A stretch of 64,000 nt of DNA from SFDP01 sp051891855 (GTDB lineage Bacteria; Bacillota; Clostridia; Lachnospirales; Lachnospiraceae). Position 1 is the first letter of the stretch. The number at the start of each line of letters is the position of its first letter. A program made the translations under genes and the position numbers. This document shows, one piece after another, positions 44,055 to 52,785 of the stretch. The stretch is from NCBI GenBank assembly GCA_051891855.1, contig JBJFFP010000048.1, positions 31,401 to 95,400 on the forward strand, written 5' to 3'. Under the pieces are notes generated by a model. It had not been told where the DNA came from, did no database searches, and saw nothing but the letters and a program-made list of their open reading frames with translations.

Positions 44055-46466
44055 TTATTTTGCAACAATGTTTACGATTCTTCCGGGCACATAGATTTCT
44101 TTAACCACATTGCCTGTAAGCTTGTCTCCCAGTGCCTCTTTTGCTGCTAAAACAGCAGTATCCTTATCCGCATCTGCAGCTACTTTGATTAATGCTCTGG
44201 TCTTCCCATTTACCTGCACCGCAATTTCAATGGTATCCTCTACCGTCTTTGCCTCATCAAACTTTGGCCAGGCTGTCTGGTAAACTCTTCCTTTATTTCC
44301 TACAATCTGCCACAGCTCCTCAGTAATATGAGGGGCAACGGGATTAAGCAGGGTTAAAAGAGTCGTGTATTCAGCACGGTTAATTTCATTTTTCTTATAA
44401 AAATCATTAATGAGAGCCATCATGGCAGCAATAGCCGTATTGTATTTTAAGCTTTCAAAATCATTACTTACCTTCTTAATGGTCTGGTGCATTTTGGTTT
44501 CCATGTCTGTACTGTAAAAATCCCCATCTACCAGAATATCCTGTAGCTTCCATACACGATCCAAAAATCTTCTGCAGCCCTTTACTCCGTCTTCCGACCA
44601 GGAAGCACTCAGATCAAAGGCACCAATAAACATTTCATAGGTACGCAGTGTATCTGCTCCATAATCCTGCACGATATCATCCGGGTTTACCACGTTTCCT
44701 CTGGACTTGGACATCTTCTCTCCGTTAGAGCCCAGAATCATGCCGTGGGAGGTTCTTTTCTGATAAGGCTCCGGACAGGGAACAATCCCTTCATCATAGA
44801 GAAATTTATGCCAGAAACGGGAATACAAAAGATGCAAAGTGGTATGCTCCATACCACCATTATACCAGTCTACAGGCATCCAGTATTCCAAGGCCTCCTT
44901 GCTGGCCAAGGCTTTGGTGTTTTTCGGATCTGTATACCGCAGAAAATACCAGGACGAGCCTGCCCATTGAGGCATGGTATCGGTTTCCCTCATGGCAGGG
45001 CCTCCACAGCAGGGACAGGTAGTATTTACCCAATCCGTCATGGCTGCAAGAGGTGACTCTCCGTTATCGGTGGGCATATAGCTGTCTACATCAGGAAGCT
45101 CTAAAGGAAGCTCCTTTTCCTCCAAGGCCACGAAGCCGCATTTCTCACACTTTACAATAGGAATAGGCTCTCCCCAGTAGCGCTGTCTGGAGAATACCCA
45201 GTCGCGAAGCTTAAAATTGGTTTTTGCCGTGCCGATTCCCTTTTCTTCCAGATAAGCAATGATTCTTCTCTTGGCATCCGCAACCGAAAGACCATCCAAA
45301 AATTCCGAATTTACCAGAGTTCCTGTCGCCACATCGGTATATACGGCCTCCTGCACGCTCACATCACTTCCTGCCACCACCTCGATAATGGGAAGGTTAA
45401 ATTTTTTGGCAAAATCCCAGTCCCTTTCATCATGGGCAGGAACCGCCATAATGGCACCGGTACCATAGGTCATTAACACATAGTCGGAAATCCAGATGGG
45501 AATTTCCTTATTATTGACCGGATTAATCGCCTTCAGACCATCAATTTCTACGCCGGTCTTATCCTTGGCCAGCTCTGTACGTTCAAAATCCGATTTCTTA
45601 GCAGCCATTTCCCGGTATTCTACTAACGCATCATAATTCTTGATTTCATCCTTATATTTTTCAATAATGGGATGCTCCGGAGAAACAACCATATAGGTAG
45701 CACCAAACAGGGTATCCGGTCTGGTGGTATATACTCGAAGCCTGTCTTCCTTTCCCGCAATGGCAAAGTCTACCTCTGCTCCCTGGCTTTTACCAATCCA
45801 GTTCTTCTGAGAAACCTTGACCCGTTCAATATAATCCACTGTATCCAAGTCCTGAATCAGCTTATCTGCGTACTGGGTAATTTTCAGCATCCACTGGCTT
45901 TTTACCTTACGCACTACCTCTGAGCCACAGCGTTCGCATACACCGTTTACCACTTCTTCATTGGCCAGGCCTACTTTACAGGAGGTACACCAGTTAATAG
46001 GCATTTCTGATTTATAGGCCAGACCTGCCTTAAATAATTTCAAAAAAATCCATTGTGTCCATTTATAATATTCAGGATCGGTAGTATTTACCTCTCTCTC
46101 CCAATCAAAGGAATATCCTAAAGAATGAAGCTGCTTTTTAAAACGCTCCACATTATTCTTTGTGACAATCTTGGGGTGAATATGGTTTTGAATCGCATAA
46201 TTCTCTGTAGGAAGTCCAAAGGCATCCCAGCCCATAGGATATAGTACATTGTAGCCCTGCATCCTTCTCTTACGGGCTACGATATCCAATGCAGTATAGG
46301 GTCTGGGATGTCCCACATGAAGACCCTGACCCGAAGGATAAGGAAATTCCACTAATGCATAGTATTTGGGTTTGGAATAGTCGGTGGAAGTTGCAAAAGC
46401 CTTTTCATCGTCCCAAATCTTCTGCCATTTCTGTTCCACCTCTCTGTGATTATACGGTTGTGCCAT
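44055..46466 (-). CDS. leuS: Leucyl-tRNA synthetase
   Basis: 803 residues, class Ia. HIGH-type motif HVGH (in the PYPSGQGLHVGH region, near 50), zinc-finger CTSCK/CERC and CPCCGG pairs, the editing CP1 domain, and KMSKS (GEKMSKSRGN) near 575-585, with an anticodon-binding C-terminus. It charges tRNA-Leu. No T-box is visible upstream; instead a promoter and a 5'-terminal hairpin are seen. Confidence 0.98.
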   Translation of the reverse strand: MAQPYNHREVEQKWQKIWDDEKAFATSTDYSKPKYYALVEFPYPSGQGLHVGHPRPYTALDIVARKRRMQGYNVLYPMGWDAFGLPTENYAIQNHIHPKIVTKNNVERFKKQLHSLGYSFDWEREVNTTDPEYYKWTQWIFLKLFKAGLAYKSEMPINWCTSCKVGLANEEVVNGVCERCGSEVVRKVKSQWMLKITQYADKLIQDLDTVDYIERVKVSQKNWIGKSQGAEVDFAIAGKEDRLRVYTTRPDTLFGATYMVVSPEHPIIEKYKDEIKNYDALVEYREMAAKKSDFERTELAKDKTGVEIDGLKAINPVNNKEIPIWISDYVLMTYGTGAIMAVPAHDERDWDFAKKFNLPIIEVVAGSDVSVQEAVYTDVATGTLVNSEFLDGLSVADAKRRIIAYLEEKGIGTAKTNFKLRDWVFSRQRYWGEPIPIVKCEKCGFVALEEKELPLELPDVDSYMPTDNGESPLAAMTDWVNTTCPCCGGPAMRETDTMPQWAGSSWYFLRYTDPKNTKALASKEALEYWMPVDWYNGGMEHTTLHLLYSRFWHKFLYDEGIVPCPEPYQKRTSHGMILGSNGEKMSKSRGNVVNPDDIVQDYGADTLRTYEMFIGAFDLSASWSEDGVKGCRRFLDRVWKLQDILVDGDFYSTDMETKMHQTIKKVSNDFESLKYNTAIAAMMALINDFYKKNEINRAEYTTLLTLLNPVAPHITEELWQIVGNKGRVYQTAWPKFDEAKTVEDTIEIAVQVNGKTRALIKVAADADKDTAVLAAKEALGDKLTGNVVKEIYVPGRIVNIVAK

Positions 46467-46517
46467 ATTTGTCCTTCTTTCTACCTATTTCCTCAATAAG
46501 TCAATATATACTTTTAA

Positions 46518-46582
46518 GGCAATGTATAATCATTCCCTACATTGCCCTGGTTCATTTTATCCTTTCCCGATTTATCTGTCAA
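46518..46582 (-). promoter_or_regulatory. leuS promoter with 5'-leader hairpin
   Basis: TTGACA at 46577-46582, 17 bp, TAAAAT at 46554-46559. Transcription should begin near 46547, exactly at a 9-bp stem (46538-46546 with 46518-46526, GGCAATGTA/TACATTGCC, 11-base loop). A hairpin at the very 5' end can shield mRNA from 5'-dependent decay. The leader is about 80 nt and carries no T-box sequence. Confidence 0.65.
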
Positions 46583-46620
46583 GGGAAGGGAGCTATTCCA
46601 AAGTGTTTTCCTGTTCTGCT

Positions 46621-47343
46621 TTATTCTTCCTCTTTCCGCTCCGGCTCATAGGTCTCTATTACTGAATTTATCCGCTCCATCAATCCCTTCTCCAGATTGA
46701 TCCCTTCCTGCCATGCCACATTTGCCATATGGTACAGTATTGAAGTCATCATCTTTTCCTTCTGTATAGCAGATTCCATCTGTCCCAGCTGCAGACTCAG
46801 GAGTGCCATCTGCTCCAAAGAGCTGTTTTTCTCAATTTTACTGCCATAGTGTTTTTCTGCCCGTTTTAAGATTTTTGTTGCCTTAAGCAAAGACGGCAGA
46901 GCTTTGGGCACCTGCCTCAAAGGTCCTTTGTTTACTGAGGCATGCCCCTTCTCTTCTGCCTTAAGCTCTTCCCAGGACTTTTTCACTTCCTGCTTATTCC
47001 ATTCTTCTGCATTAAACACATGGGGATGGCGGTGTATCATTTTCGCACTGATTTCTTTTGCAATATCCTCAATGGTAAAGATTCCCTCTTCTTCTGCAAT
47101 CACTCCATGCATAACTACATGCAGCAAAAGATCGCCTAATTCTTCCCTTAGATTTTCATACTCTCCACGAGCCTCAAACTGCTCCATGGCTTCTGCTGCT
47201 TCATAAGCCTCCTCAATCAGCTCCATCCGTATGCTTCCGTGAGTCTGTGCCTTATCCCAGGGGCAGCCATGTTCACCCCTAAGCTCCTCAACCACCCCGA
47301 TAAACTCTTCCAGGGCATGCATGGTTTCCGCTCTGTTCTTCAT
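46621..47343 (-). CDS. mazG: MazG-type nucleoside triphosphate pyrophosphohydrolase
   Basis: 240 residues from the ATG at 47343, five bases after GGAGG; the frame stays open upstream through tandem repeats but that extension lies beyond the promoter. The MazG domain has GCPWDKAQTHGSIRMELIEEAYEAAEAM and EELGDLLLHVVMHG, then EEEGIFTIEDIAKEISAKMIHRHPHVF. The C-terminal part (about 145-240) is a helical extension. It hydrolyses non-canonical or excess NTPs to NMP and PPi. Confidence 0.92.
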   Translation of the reverse strand: MKNRAETMHALEEFIGVVEELRGEHGCPWDKAQTHGSIRMELIEEAYEAAEAMEQFEARGEYENLREELGDLLLHVVMHGVIAEEEGIFTIEDIAKEISAKMIHRHPHVFNAEEWNKQEVKKSWEELKAEEKGHASVNKGPLRQVPKALPSLLKATKILKRAEKHYGSKIEKNSSLEQMALLSLQLGQMESAIQKEKMMTSILYHMANVAWQEGINLEKGLMERINSVIETYEPERKEEE

Positions 47344-47416
47344 CCTTTCCTCCATTCTCAGACTTGTATACTGGGGATTCAATTTTTTAATCGGCTTGTT
47401 TATCTCAACCGAGCTC

Positions 47417-47445
47417 ATTATAACAATGAATTTCAAGCTGTGCAA
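47417..47445 (-). promoter_or_regulatory. SigA-type promoter of mazG
   Basis: TTGCAC at 47440-47445, 17-bp spacer, TATAAT at 47417-47422, some 70 bp before the start codon. The -35 box is only 7 bp from the minisatellite at 47453. Confidence 0.65.
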
Positions 47446-47452
47446 TCCTGTT

Positions 47453-47578
47453 AGTGTTGGCGAAGTCTCTGGTATTGGTAAAGTCTTAGGTGTTGGCAAA
47501 GCCTTAGGTATTGGCGAAGCCTTAAGTATTGGCGAAGTCTCTGGCTTTAGCAAAGTCTTAGGTATTGGCGAAGCCTTA
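47453..47578. repeat. 18-bp minisatellite, seven copies
   Basis: Seven contiguous 18-bp units (47453-47470, 47471-47488 and so on to 47578) with consensus GGTATTGGCGAAGTCTTA and two to six changes per unit. Because 18 is a multiple of three, all frames stay open; on the minus strand they would read as the hexapeptide KxxPIP, but the mazG promoter lies downstream so they are probably untranslated. Confidence 0.9.
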
Positions 47579-48100
47579 AATTATTCCCACCGGAGAATTG
47601 GATTTGGCGTTTAGTGGGGGTACGAAAGAGGAAGCTGCCCAACTTATATTCTTATTTTCAGAAATCAGTAGGGTGACTTTTGCTTTTTCTCCCCCACTGA
47701 TGAGATAAATTGAGCTTGCCAGTCGGGCTCTACACCCTTTTTTACCCTACTTATCAAGCAATTCAGCCTTGCCAGTCGGGTCGACTGCCTCTTTTTTCCC
47801 CCACTTATCAAGCAATTCAGCCTTGTCAGTCGGGCTCGACACCCTTTCCCTCCTCCGATAACCCTTACGCACCCGTATTTACATCGCCGCATTTACACCT
47901 CCGTATTTACACCACCTCATAGCCTTCTTCAAACAGTCGCTGAAGCTTATGCTTTACCTGGTAGTAGGCTGCATACTCCCATGCAAAAGCCCATAATCAT
48001 AAAACAAGCGGAGCCTGTTGAGCCTACTGTCAAATTCTTACAGGAATTTTTTAGAGAAGTACTTTTACTAAAAGCGGAAAGAAAAAGAGACCCGGACAAC
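47579..48100. other. Gene-poor interval with a possible gene relic
   Basis: Between the minisatellite and the EF-G terminator no gene is convincing. Besides the 53-bp repeats, the minus strand at 47907-47996 reads 29 codons (AFAWEYAAYYQVKHKLQRL, ending EEGYEVV and a stop) that look protein-like but have no start and meet an upstream stop; this may be the 3' end of a decayed gene. A plus-strand frame at 47981-48205 runs through the terminator hairpin and is not supported. Confidence 0.4.
47691..47850. repeat. 53-54-bp tandem repeat, three copies
   Basis: Three copies of a unit around CTTGCCAGTCGGG (starting at 47715, 47768 and 47822) with shared flanks CTTATCAAGCAATTCAGC (copies 2 and 3) and TACACCCTTTTTT-like tails. 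Copy 1 is the most diverged. Open frames on both strands across it are repeat-driven and not supported as genes. Confidence 0.8.
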
Positions 48101-48188
48101 AAAAAAGTCCCCCACACTGCCCTGCTGCCGCTTCCAATCCTTAAGCCTGAAAAGTTAAGGATTGGAAGCGGTACGGGTAAGTGTGAGG
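48101..48188 (-). terminator. Very long two-tier terminator hairpin after the EF-G-like gene
   Basis: Inner stem: 17 perfect base pairs (48128-48144 with 48155-48171, 10-base loop). Outer stem: CACACT/AGTGTG (48113-48118 with 48180-48185), extendable by three wobble/GC pairs, separated from the inner stem by an internal loop. On the minus strand it is followed by TTTTTT (48101-48106). It starts 14 bp after the stop codon. Confidence 0.8.
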
Positions 48189-48201
48189 AATCTAAGATTC
48201 A

Positions 48202-50295
48202 TTAACCTTCTTCATTTCCTTCCGCTACCTTAGCTGCTCTTGCAGCAACCTCTTTTTCCTGAATATCGCCGGGAGCCTGCTCATAGCGTGCAAAGGTGTA
48301 GGAATAATCACCCCGTCCGCCGGTCATGGAACGCAAATCGGTACAGTAACCGTCCAGACGTGCCATAGGAATATCCGCCTCAATAATCTGTTTTCCTCCG
48401 GGGGCAGGAGTCATTCCCAGTACACGACCTCTTCTTTTATTCAAATCCCCCATAATATCTCCTGTATAGGCATCGGGAACAGTAACCTTAAGGGAATATA
48501 TGGGCTCCAGCAGCACAGGAGTTGCTTCCATAAAACCCTTTTTAAAGGCCTGAATAGTTGCCATCTTAAAGGCCATTTCGGAAGAGTCTACCGGATGATA
48601 GGAGCCATCATAAAGAACCGCCTTAACCCCCACTACCGGATAGGCAGCCAAAGGCCCCTTTACTACCGATTCCTGAAGTCCCTTCTCTACTGCCGGGAAG
48701 AAGTTCTTCGGCACTGCACCCCCTACTACGATCTGCTCAAATACATAGGGAGTTTCCACATCTCCGGAGGGCTCGAAGGTCATCTTAACATGACCATACT
48801 GTCCATGTCCGCCTGACTGCTTCTTATATTTGTATTCCACATCCGATTTCTTGCGTATAGTTTCCCGATAGGCAACCTTTGGTTTATCCAGTTCAATCTG
48901 AACCTTATATTCATTGAGCAGACGGCTTACAACCACCTCCAGATGCTGATCGCCCATACCGCAAAGCAGTGTCTGCCTGTTTACGCCGTCATTAATCACC
49001 TTAAGCGTAAGGTCTTCATCCATCATCTTATGTAAGGACTGTGAAATCTTATCAATATCCCCCTTATTTACTGCCTTATATCTCTTATAGGTATAAGGGG
49101 TTGAAATCTCTGTTTTTCCATACTGTACCGGATTGGCTTTTGTGGAAAGAGAGTCTCCTGTTTTGGCATCCGTCAGCTTGGCAATGGCACCGATGTCTCC
49201 GGCGTGAATCTCACTGACTTCAATAGCCTTACTTCCCTGCATTACATACAGCTTGCTGATTTTTTCCTCTACATCCTTATCATAGTTAAAAATAAGATCA
49301 TCCGACTTCAAAACACCGGAGCATACCTTTACTAAAGAATACTTGCCAATAAACGGATCTACGATGGTCTTCCAGATATATGCAGACTTTGCCTTGGAAA
49401 AATGATAGTCCCCATCAAAAATTTCATTAGTCTTTAAATTGATCCCTTTAATACTTCTGCTTTCCGGACTGGGGAAATATTTAATCACATCATCCAGAAG
49501 GGTATAAATCCCCTGACAAAGTACATTGGAGCCCATGGTCATGGGAACGATGGATCCGTCCATAACGTTATTTCTCAGCGCCGCACGGATTTCAGCCTCG
49601 GAGAAGGTATCTCCTCCAAAATATCTCTCCATAAATTCTTCACTGGTCTCCGCCACCGCTTCCAGTAGTGCATCCTTACAAATCTGAAGGTTATCCCTGC
49701 TGTAATCGGGAACCTCGCAGTCTACCACATTCTTACCTTCCCAACGATTACCGTTCTCGGTGATGACATTGATATAGCCTACAAATTTCTCGTTTTCACG
49801 AATGGGCAGATGGAAAGGAGCCATCTTCTTCCCATAGCTGTCTGTCATGTCCGCTACTACCTGGCGGAAAGAGGCGTTATCGATATCCATTTCCGAAACA
49901 TAGACCATTCTGGGCAGCTTATACTTTTCACAGAGTTCCCAGGCCTTCTGGGTTCCCACTTCTACACCCGCCTTACCGGACACCACAATAATCGCCGCAT
50001 CGGCAGCAGAAATCGCTTCCTCTACTTCTCCCACAAAATCGAAATAACCCGGTGTATCCAGTACATTGATTTTATATCCTTCCCACTCAATGGGAACAAC
50101 AGAGGTAGAAATGGAAATCTGTCTTTTCTGCTCTTCCTTACCAAAGTCACTGAGGGTATTCTTATCCGCAACCTTACCCATTCTGGATGTAATTCCCGAC
50201 AAATAGGCCATTGCCTCTACCAAACTGGTCTTACCCGCGCCGCCGTGTCCAAGCAATACCACATTTCTAATCTTGTCTGTTGTGTAAATATTCAT
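48202..50295 (-). CDS. EF-G-like translational GTPase paralogue
   Basis: 697 residues with EF-G domain order. G1 is GHGGAGKTS (about 17-25) and G3 DTPGYFDF, where canonical EF-G has DTPGHVDF. At the G4 position SEMD replaces NKxD, and the switch region reads EEQKRQISIS instead of RGITI. Domain II, III and the domain IV RGHGQYG-like loop (GGHGQYGHVKM) and V are present. The pattern is that of the divergent 'elongation factor G-like' proteins, not the main fusA, which usually sits with rps genes. Role in translation is uncertain. Confidence 0.88.
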   Translation of the reverse strand: MNIYTTDKIRNVVLLGHGGAGKTSLVEAMAYLSGITSRMGKVADKNTLSDFGKEEQKRQISISTSVVPIEWEGYKINVLDTPGYFDFVGEVEEAISAADAAIIVVSGKAGVEVGTQKAWELCEKYKLPRMVYVSEMDIDNASFRQVVADMTDSYGKKMAPFHLPIRENEKFVGYINVITENGNRWEGKNVVDCEVPDYSRDNLQICKDALLEAVAETSEEFMERYFGGDTFSEAEIRAALRNNVMDGSIVPMTMGSNVLCQGIYTLLDDVIKYFPSPESRSIKGINLKTNEIFDGDYHFSKAKSAYIWKTIVDPFIGKYSLVKVCSGVLKSDDLIFNYDKDVEEKISKLYVMQGSKAIEVSEIHAGDIGAIAKLTDAKTGDSLSTKANPVQYGKTEISTPYTYKRYKAVNKGDIDKISQSLHKMMDEDLTLKVINDGVNRQTLLCGMGDQHLEVVVSRLLNEYKVQIELDKPKVAYRETIRKKSDVEYKYKKQSGGHGQYGHVKMTFEPSGDVETPYVFEQIVVGGAVPKNFFPAVEKGLQESVVKGPLAAYPVVGVKAVLYDGSYHPVDSSEMAFKMATIQAFKKGFMEATPVLLEPIYSLKVTVPDAYTGDIMGDLNKRRGRVLGMTPAPGGKQIIEADIPMARLDGYCTDLRSMTGGRGDYSYTFARYEQAPGDIQEKEVAARAAKVAEGNEEG

Positions 50296-50382
50296 ATCGA
50301 TTCCTCCATCTAATGAATTACTTGGGTAATTTGTACGAAAAACAGCAGAGAATAATTACTTTTCCAAAACACCCATGCATAT

Positions 50383-50411
50383 ATTTTACTAAATTTTTTC
50401 TTATTTTACAA
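50383..50411 (-). promoter_or_regulatory. Candidate promoter of the EF-G-like gene
   Basis: TTGTAA at 50406-50411, 17 bp, TAAAAT at 50383-50388, about 90 bp before the start; GGAGG precedes the ATG at 50295. Confidence 0.5.
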
Positions 50412-50466
50412 GTATAATCTAACAGTTTATACAGTTTTTCCTGTAATGTATTTCCAATTGACACTA

Positions 50467-50495
50467 TTGACTTTTACGCGTTGAAGTGGTATATT
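50467..50495 (+). promoter_or_regulatory. Promoter of the aroF-tyrA-aroA operon
   Basis: TTGACT at 50467-50472, 17 bp, TATATT at 50490-50495, giving a leader of about 70 nt. No T-box or clear leader peptide is seen in it. Confidence 0.6.
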
Positions 50496-50572
50496 CTTAA
50501 AGAATTTAACTGTTTCGGATATTTAATCTGCAAATATGGTAAAGATAAAGATGAATTAAGGAGACGATTATT

Positions 50573-51592
50573 ATGATTATTATTATGAAACCCGGCTCCA
50601 GCGAGGAGCATATTTCTTCCGTTACTTCCTATATCCGCGGACATGGATTGGATGTACACCTATCCACCGGTAAGGAAGTGACCATTATCGGTGTTGTGGG
50701 AAACAAGGATAAGATCAATCCCGAGCATCTTTCCAGCATGAAAAATGTGGAGCGTATCCTTCCCGTTACGGAAAGCTACAAGCTGGCCAATAAAAAATTC
50801 CATCCCGAGCCCTCCAGCGTAAAAGCCGGAAATACGGTTATCGGCCCGAATAATATGACCATTATGGCCGGCCCCTGTGCCGTTGAAAGCAAGGAACAGC
50901 TGATGCAGATTGCCTACGCTGTGAAAAAGGCGGGAGCCACCTTCCTGCGCGGCGGTGCATATAAGCCCCGTACCTCCCCCTACTCTTTCCAGGGCCTTGA
51001 GGAAGAGGGTCTTAAATATATGCAGGAGGCAAAAAAAGAAACCGGTCTTTCCACCATTTGTGAAGTAGTCAGTCTGGAAGCCATTGAGGCAGCCGTTAAA
51101 TATGTGGATATGATTCAAATCGGTGCCCGCAACATGCAGAATTTTATTCTTTTAAAAGAGGCAGGTCGTTCCGGCATGCCGGTATTATTAAAGCGCGGAC
51201 TCTGTGCAACTATTGAAGAATGGCTGAATGCTGCAGAATATATTATTGCAGAAGGAAATCCCAATGTAGTTCTCTGTGAACGGGGTATCCGTACCTTTGA
51301 AACTGCCACCAGAAACACTTTGGATTTAAGCTGTGTGCCTGTATTGAAGGAAAAAACCCACTTACCCATTATTGTGGATCCTTCTCACTCTACCGGCTCC
51401 TACAAATACGTTCCTTCTATGGCAAAGGCCGGTGTAGCAGCAGGTGCAGACGGTTTAATGATCGAAGTACATGATAATCCTGCCTGTGCACTTTCAGACG
51501 GTCCGCAGTCACTTACTTTTGAAAAATTTGCCCGCCTGACCGATGAATTGAAGCCCTTCTGTCAGCTTGTGGGACGAAAATTCCCCTGCTAG
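50573..51592 (+). CDS. aroF: 3-deoxy-7-phosphoheptulonate synthase (DAHP synthase, type I-beta)
   Basis: 339 residues. An N-terminal ferredoxin-like regulatory domain (MIIIMKPGSSEEHI, about 1-70) precedes the barrel: MAGPCAVESKEQ, FLRGGAYKPRTSPYSFQG, QIGARNMQNF, LKRGLCATIEEW and IVDPSHSTGS. It joins PEP and erythrose-4-phosphate, the first shikimate step. The N-terminal domain usually confers feedback control by an aromatic amino acid. Good AAGGAG site upstream; the next gene tyrA begins within 60 bp. Confidence 0.97.
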   Translation: MIIIMKPGSSEEHISSVTSYIRGHGLDVHLSTGKEVTIIGVVGNKDKINPEHLSSMKNVERILPVTESYKLANKKFHPEPSSVKAGNTVIGPNNMTIMAGPCAVESKEQLMQIAYAVKKAGATFLRGGAYKPRTSPYSFQGLEEEGLKYMQEAKKETGLSTICEVVSLEAIEAAVKYVDMIQIGARNMQNFILLKEAGRSGMPVLLKRGLCATIEEWLNAAEYIIAEGNPNVVLCERGIRTFETATRNTLDLSCVPVLKEKTHLPIIVDPSHSTGSYKYVPSMAKAGVAAGADGLMIEVHDNPACALSDGPQSLTFEKFARLTDELKPFCQLVGRKFPC

Positions 51593-51652
51593 ACTTTGAC
51601 CTTTTATTTTGCTGGCAACGTTTCTCTTTTAACAAAAATAAGGATGATGGTA

Positions 51653-52750
51653 ATGAAGGAACAGATTATCTGCAGTTTTTTTGGACTGGGACTTATCGGC
51701 GGCTCTCTGGCCAAGGCAATCCGGGAGCATAATCCGTCGGTAATTATCAAGGCCTATGATAAGGATGAGCGTTCTCTGGTTATGGCTGTAAATGAAGGCA
51801 TCGTAAATGAAAGCTTTACTGCCCTCACCTCCGCCTTCGGACAATGCGATTACCTTTTTTTATGTGCACCGGTATCCTCCAATCTGGAGCAGCTGCATAC
51901 CCTAAGCTTGCTGGCAGCCAAGCATACCCTGCTGTCCGATGTGGGCAGTGTAAAGGGCCCCATTCATCAAAGGATTCATAAACTGGGGCTGGAAGATCGT
52001 TTTATCGGCGGACATCCCATGACAGGAAGTGAACGCTTTGGCTATGCCAACTCACATGCTGCTCTTTTGGAAAATGCCTACTATGTGCTGACACCGGAGA
52101 AGAAGGTTCCTTCTGAGAAGGTAGAGGCATTTACCCGCTTTATCCAACGTACAGGGGCAATTCCCTATCTGTTGGATGTGGATTCCCACGATCAGGCTAC
52201 TGCTGCAATCAGCCATCTGCCTCATTTAGTGGCCTCCTCACTGGTAAACCTGGTACGGGAGGGAGACGACGAGCAGGCTACCCTGAAGACTCTGGCAGCG
52301 GGAGGTTTTAAAGATATTACCCGGATCGCCTCCTCCTCTGCCGCACTCTGGCAGCAGATTTGCATGGAAAATAAGGACTCCATTCTGCATTTTTTAGGCC
52401 TTTATCTTGACCGTTTAACTGTCCTGAATCAGAAATTACGGGAGGGGGATTCCCAATACCTATATCATTTTTTTGAAGAGGCCAGAATCTATCGTGAATC
52501 CTTTCTGGATAATCGTAGCGGTCCTTTGATGAAGCAGTATGTACTTAATCTGGATATTCCCGACAAAACCGGTGCCATTGCTACCGTGGCAGCCTTACTG
52601 GCCTCCCATTCCATTAACATAAAGAATATGGGTATCGTTCATAACCGAGAGTTTCAGGAAGGTGCCTTGCGTATGGAACTGTATTCCTCTGATGAATACG
52701 AAAAGGCAGTTGCTATTTTAGAAGAATCCGGTTATTCTGTTCATACTTGA
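51653..52750 (+). CDS. tyrA: Prephenate dehydrogenase with C-terminal ACT domain
   Basis: 365 residues from the ATG at 51653 (AAGG upstream; the open frame begins earlier at 51596 but no site fits). Rossmann motif FFGLGLIGGSLA at the N-terminus, GGHPMTGSERFGY with catalytic-site His, and HLPHLVASSLV; the ACT domain (about 290-365) begins YVLNLDIPDKTGAIATVAALLA. It makes 4-hydroxyphenylpyruvate for tyrosine; the ACT domain suggests tyrosine inhibition. Confidence 0.93.
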   Translation: MKEQIICSFFGLGLIGGSLAKAIREHNPSVIIKAYDKDERSLVMAVNEGIVNESFTALTSAFGQCDYLFLCAPVSSNLEQLHTLSLLAAKHTLLSDVGSVKGPIHQRIHKLGLEDRFIGGHPMTGSERFGYANSHAALLENAYYVLTPEKKVPSEKVEAFTRFIQRTGAIPYLLDVDSHDQATAAISHLPHLVASSLVNLVREGDDEQATLKTLAAGGFKDITRIASSSAALWQQICMENKDSILHFLGLYLDRLTVLNQKLREGDSQYLYHFFEEARIYRESFLDNRSGPLMKQYVLNLDIPDKTGAIATVAALLASHSINIKNMGIVHNREFQEGALRMELYSSDEYEKAVAILEESGYSVHT

Positions 52751-52785
52751 CTTCAACAAACAATTTTCAGCGGAAGGTGAAAAAG

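Noticed and set aside
47344..47553. N-terminal extension of MazG through the 18-bp repeats
   Set aside because: A TATAAT promoter lies at 47417-47445 inside this stretch and GGAGG sits before the ATG at 47343; 18-bp units keep any frame open by chance.
47453..47850. CRISPR array
   Set aside because: The 18-bp and 53-bp units are contiguous and diverged, without regular unique spacers or cas genes.
48113..48185. Integron attC-like site
   Set aside because: It has no GTT/AAC core ends and no integrase or cassette; a T-tract marks it as a terminator.
47981..48205. 74-residue plus-strand open frame
   Set aside because: It runs through the long terminator hairpin, has no convincing ribosome site and odd composition.
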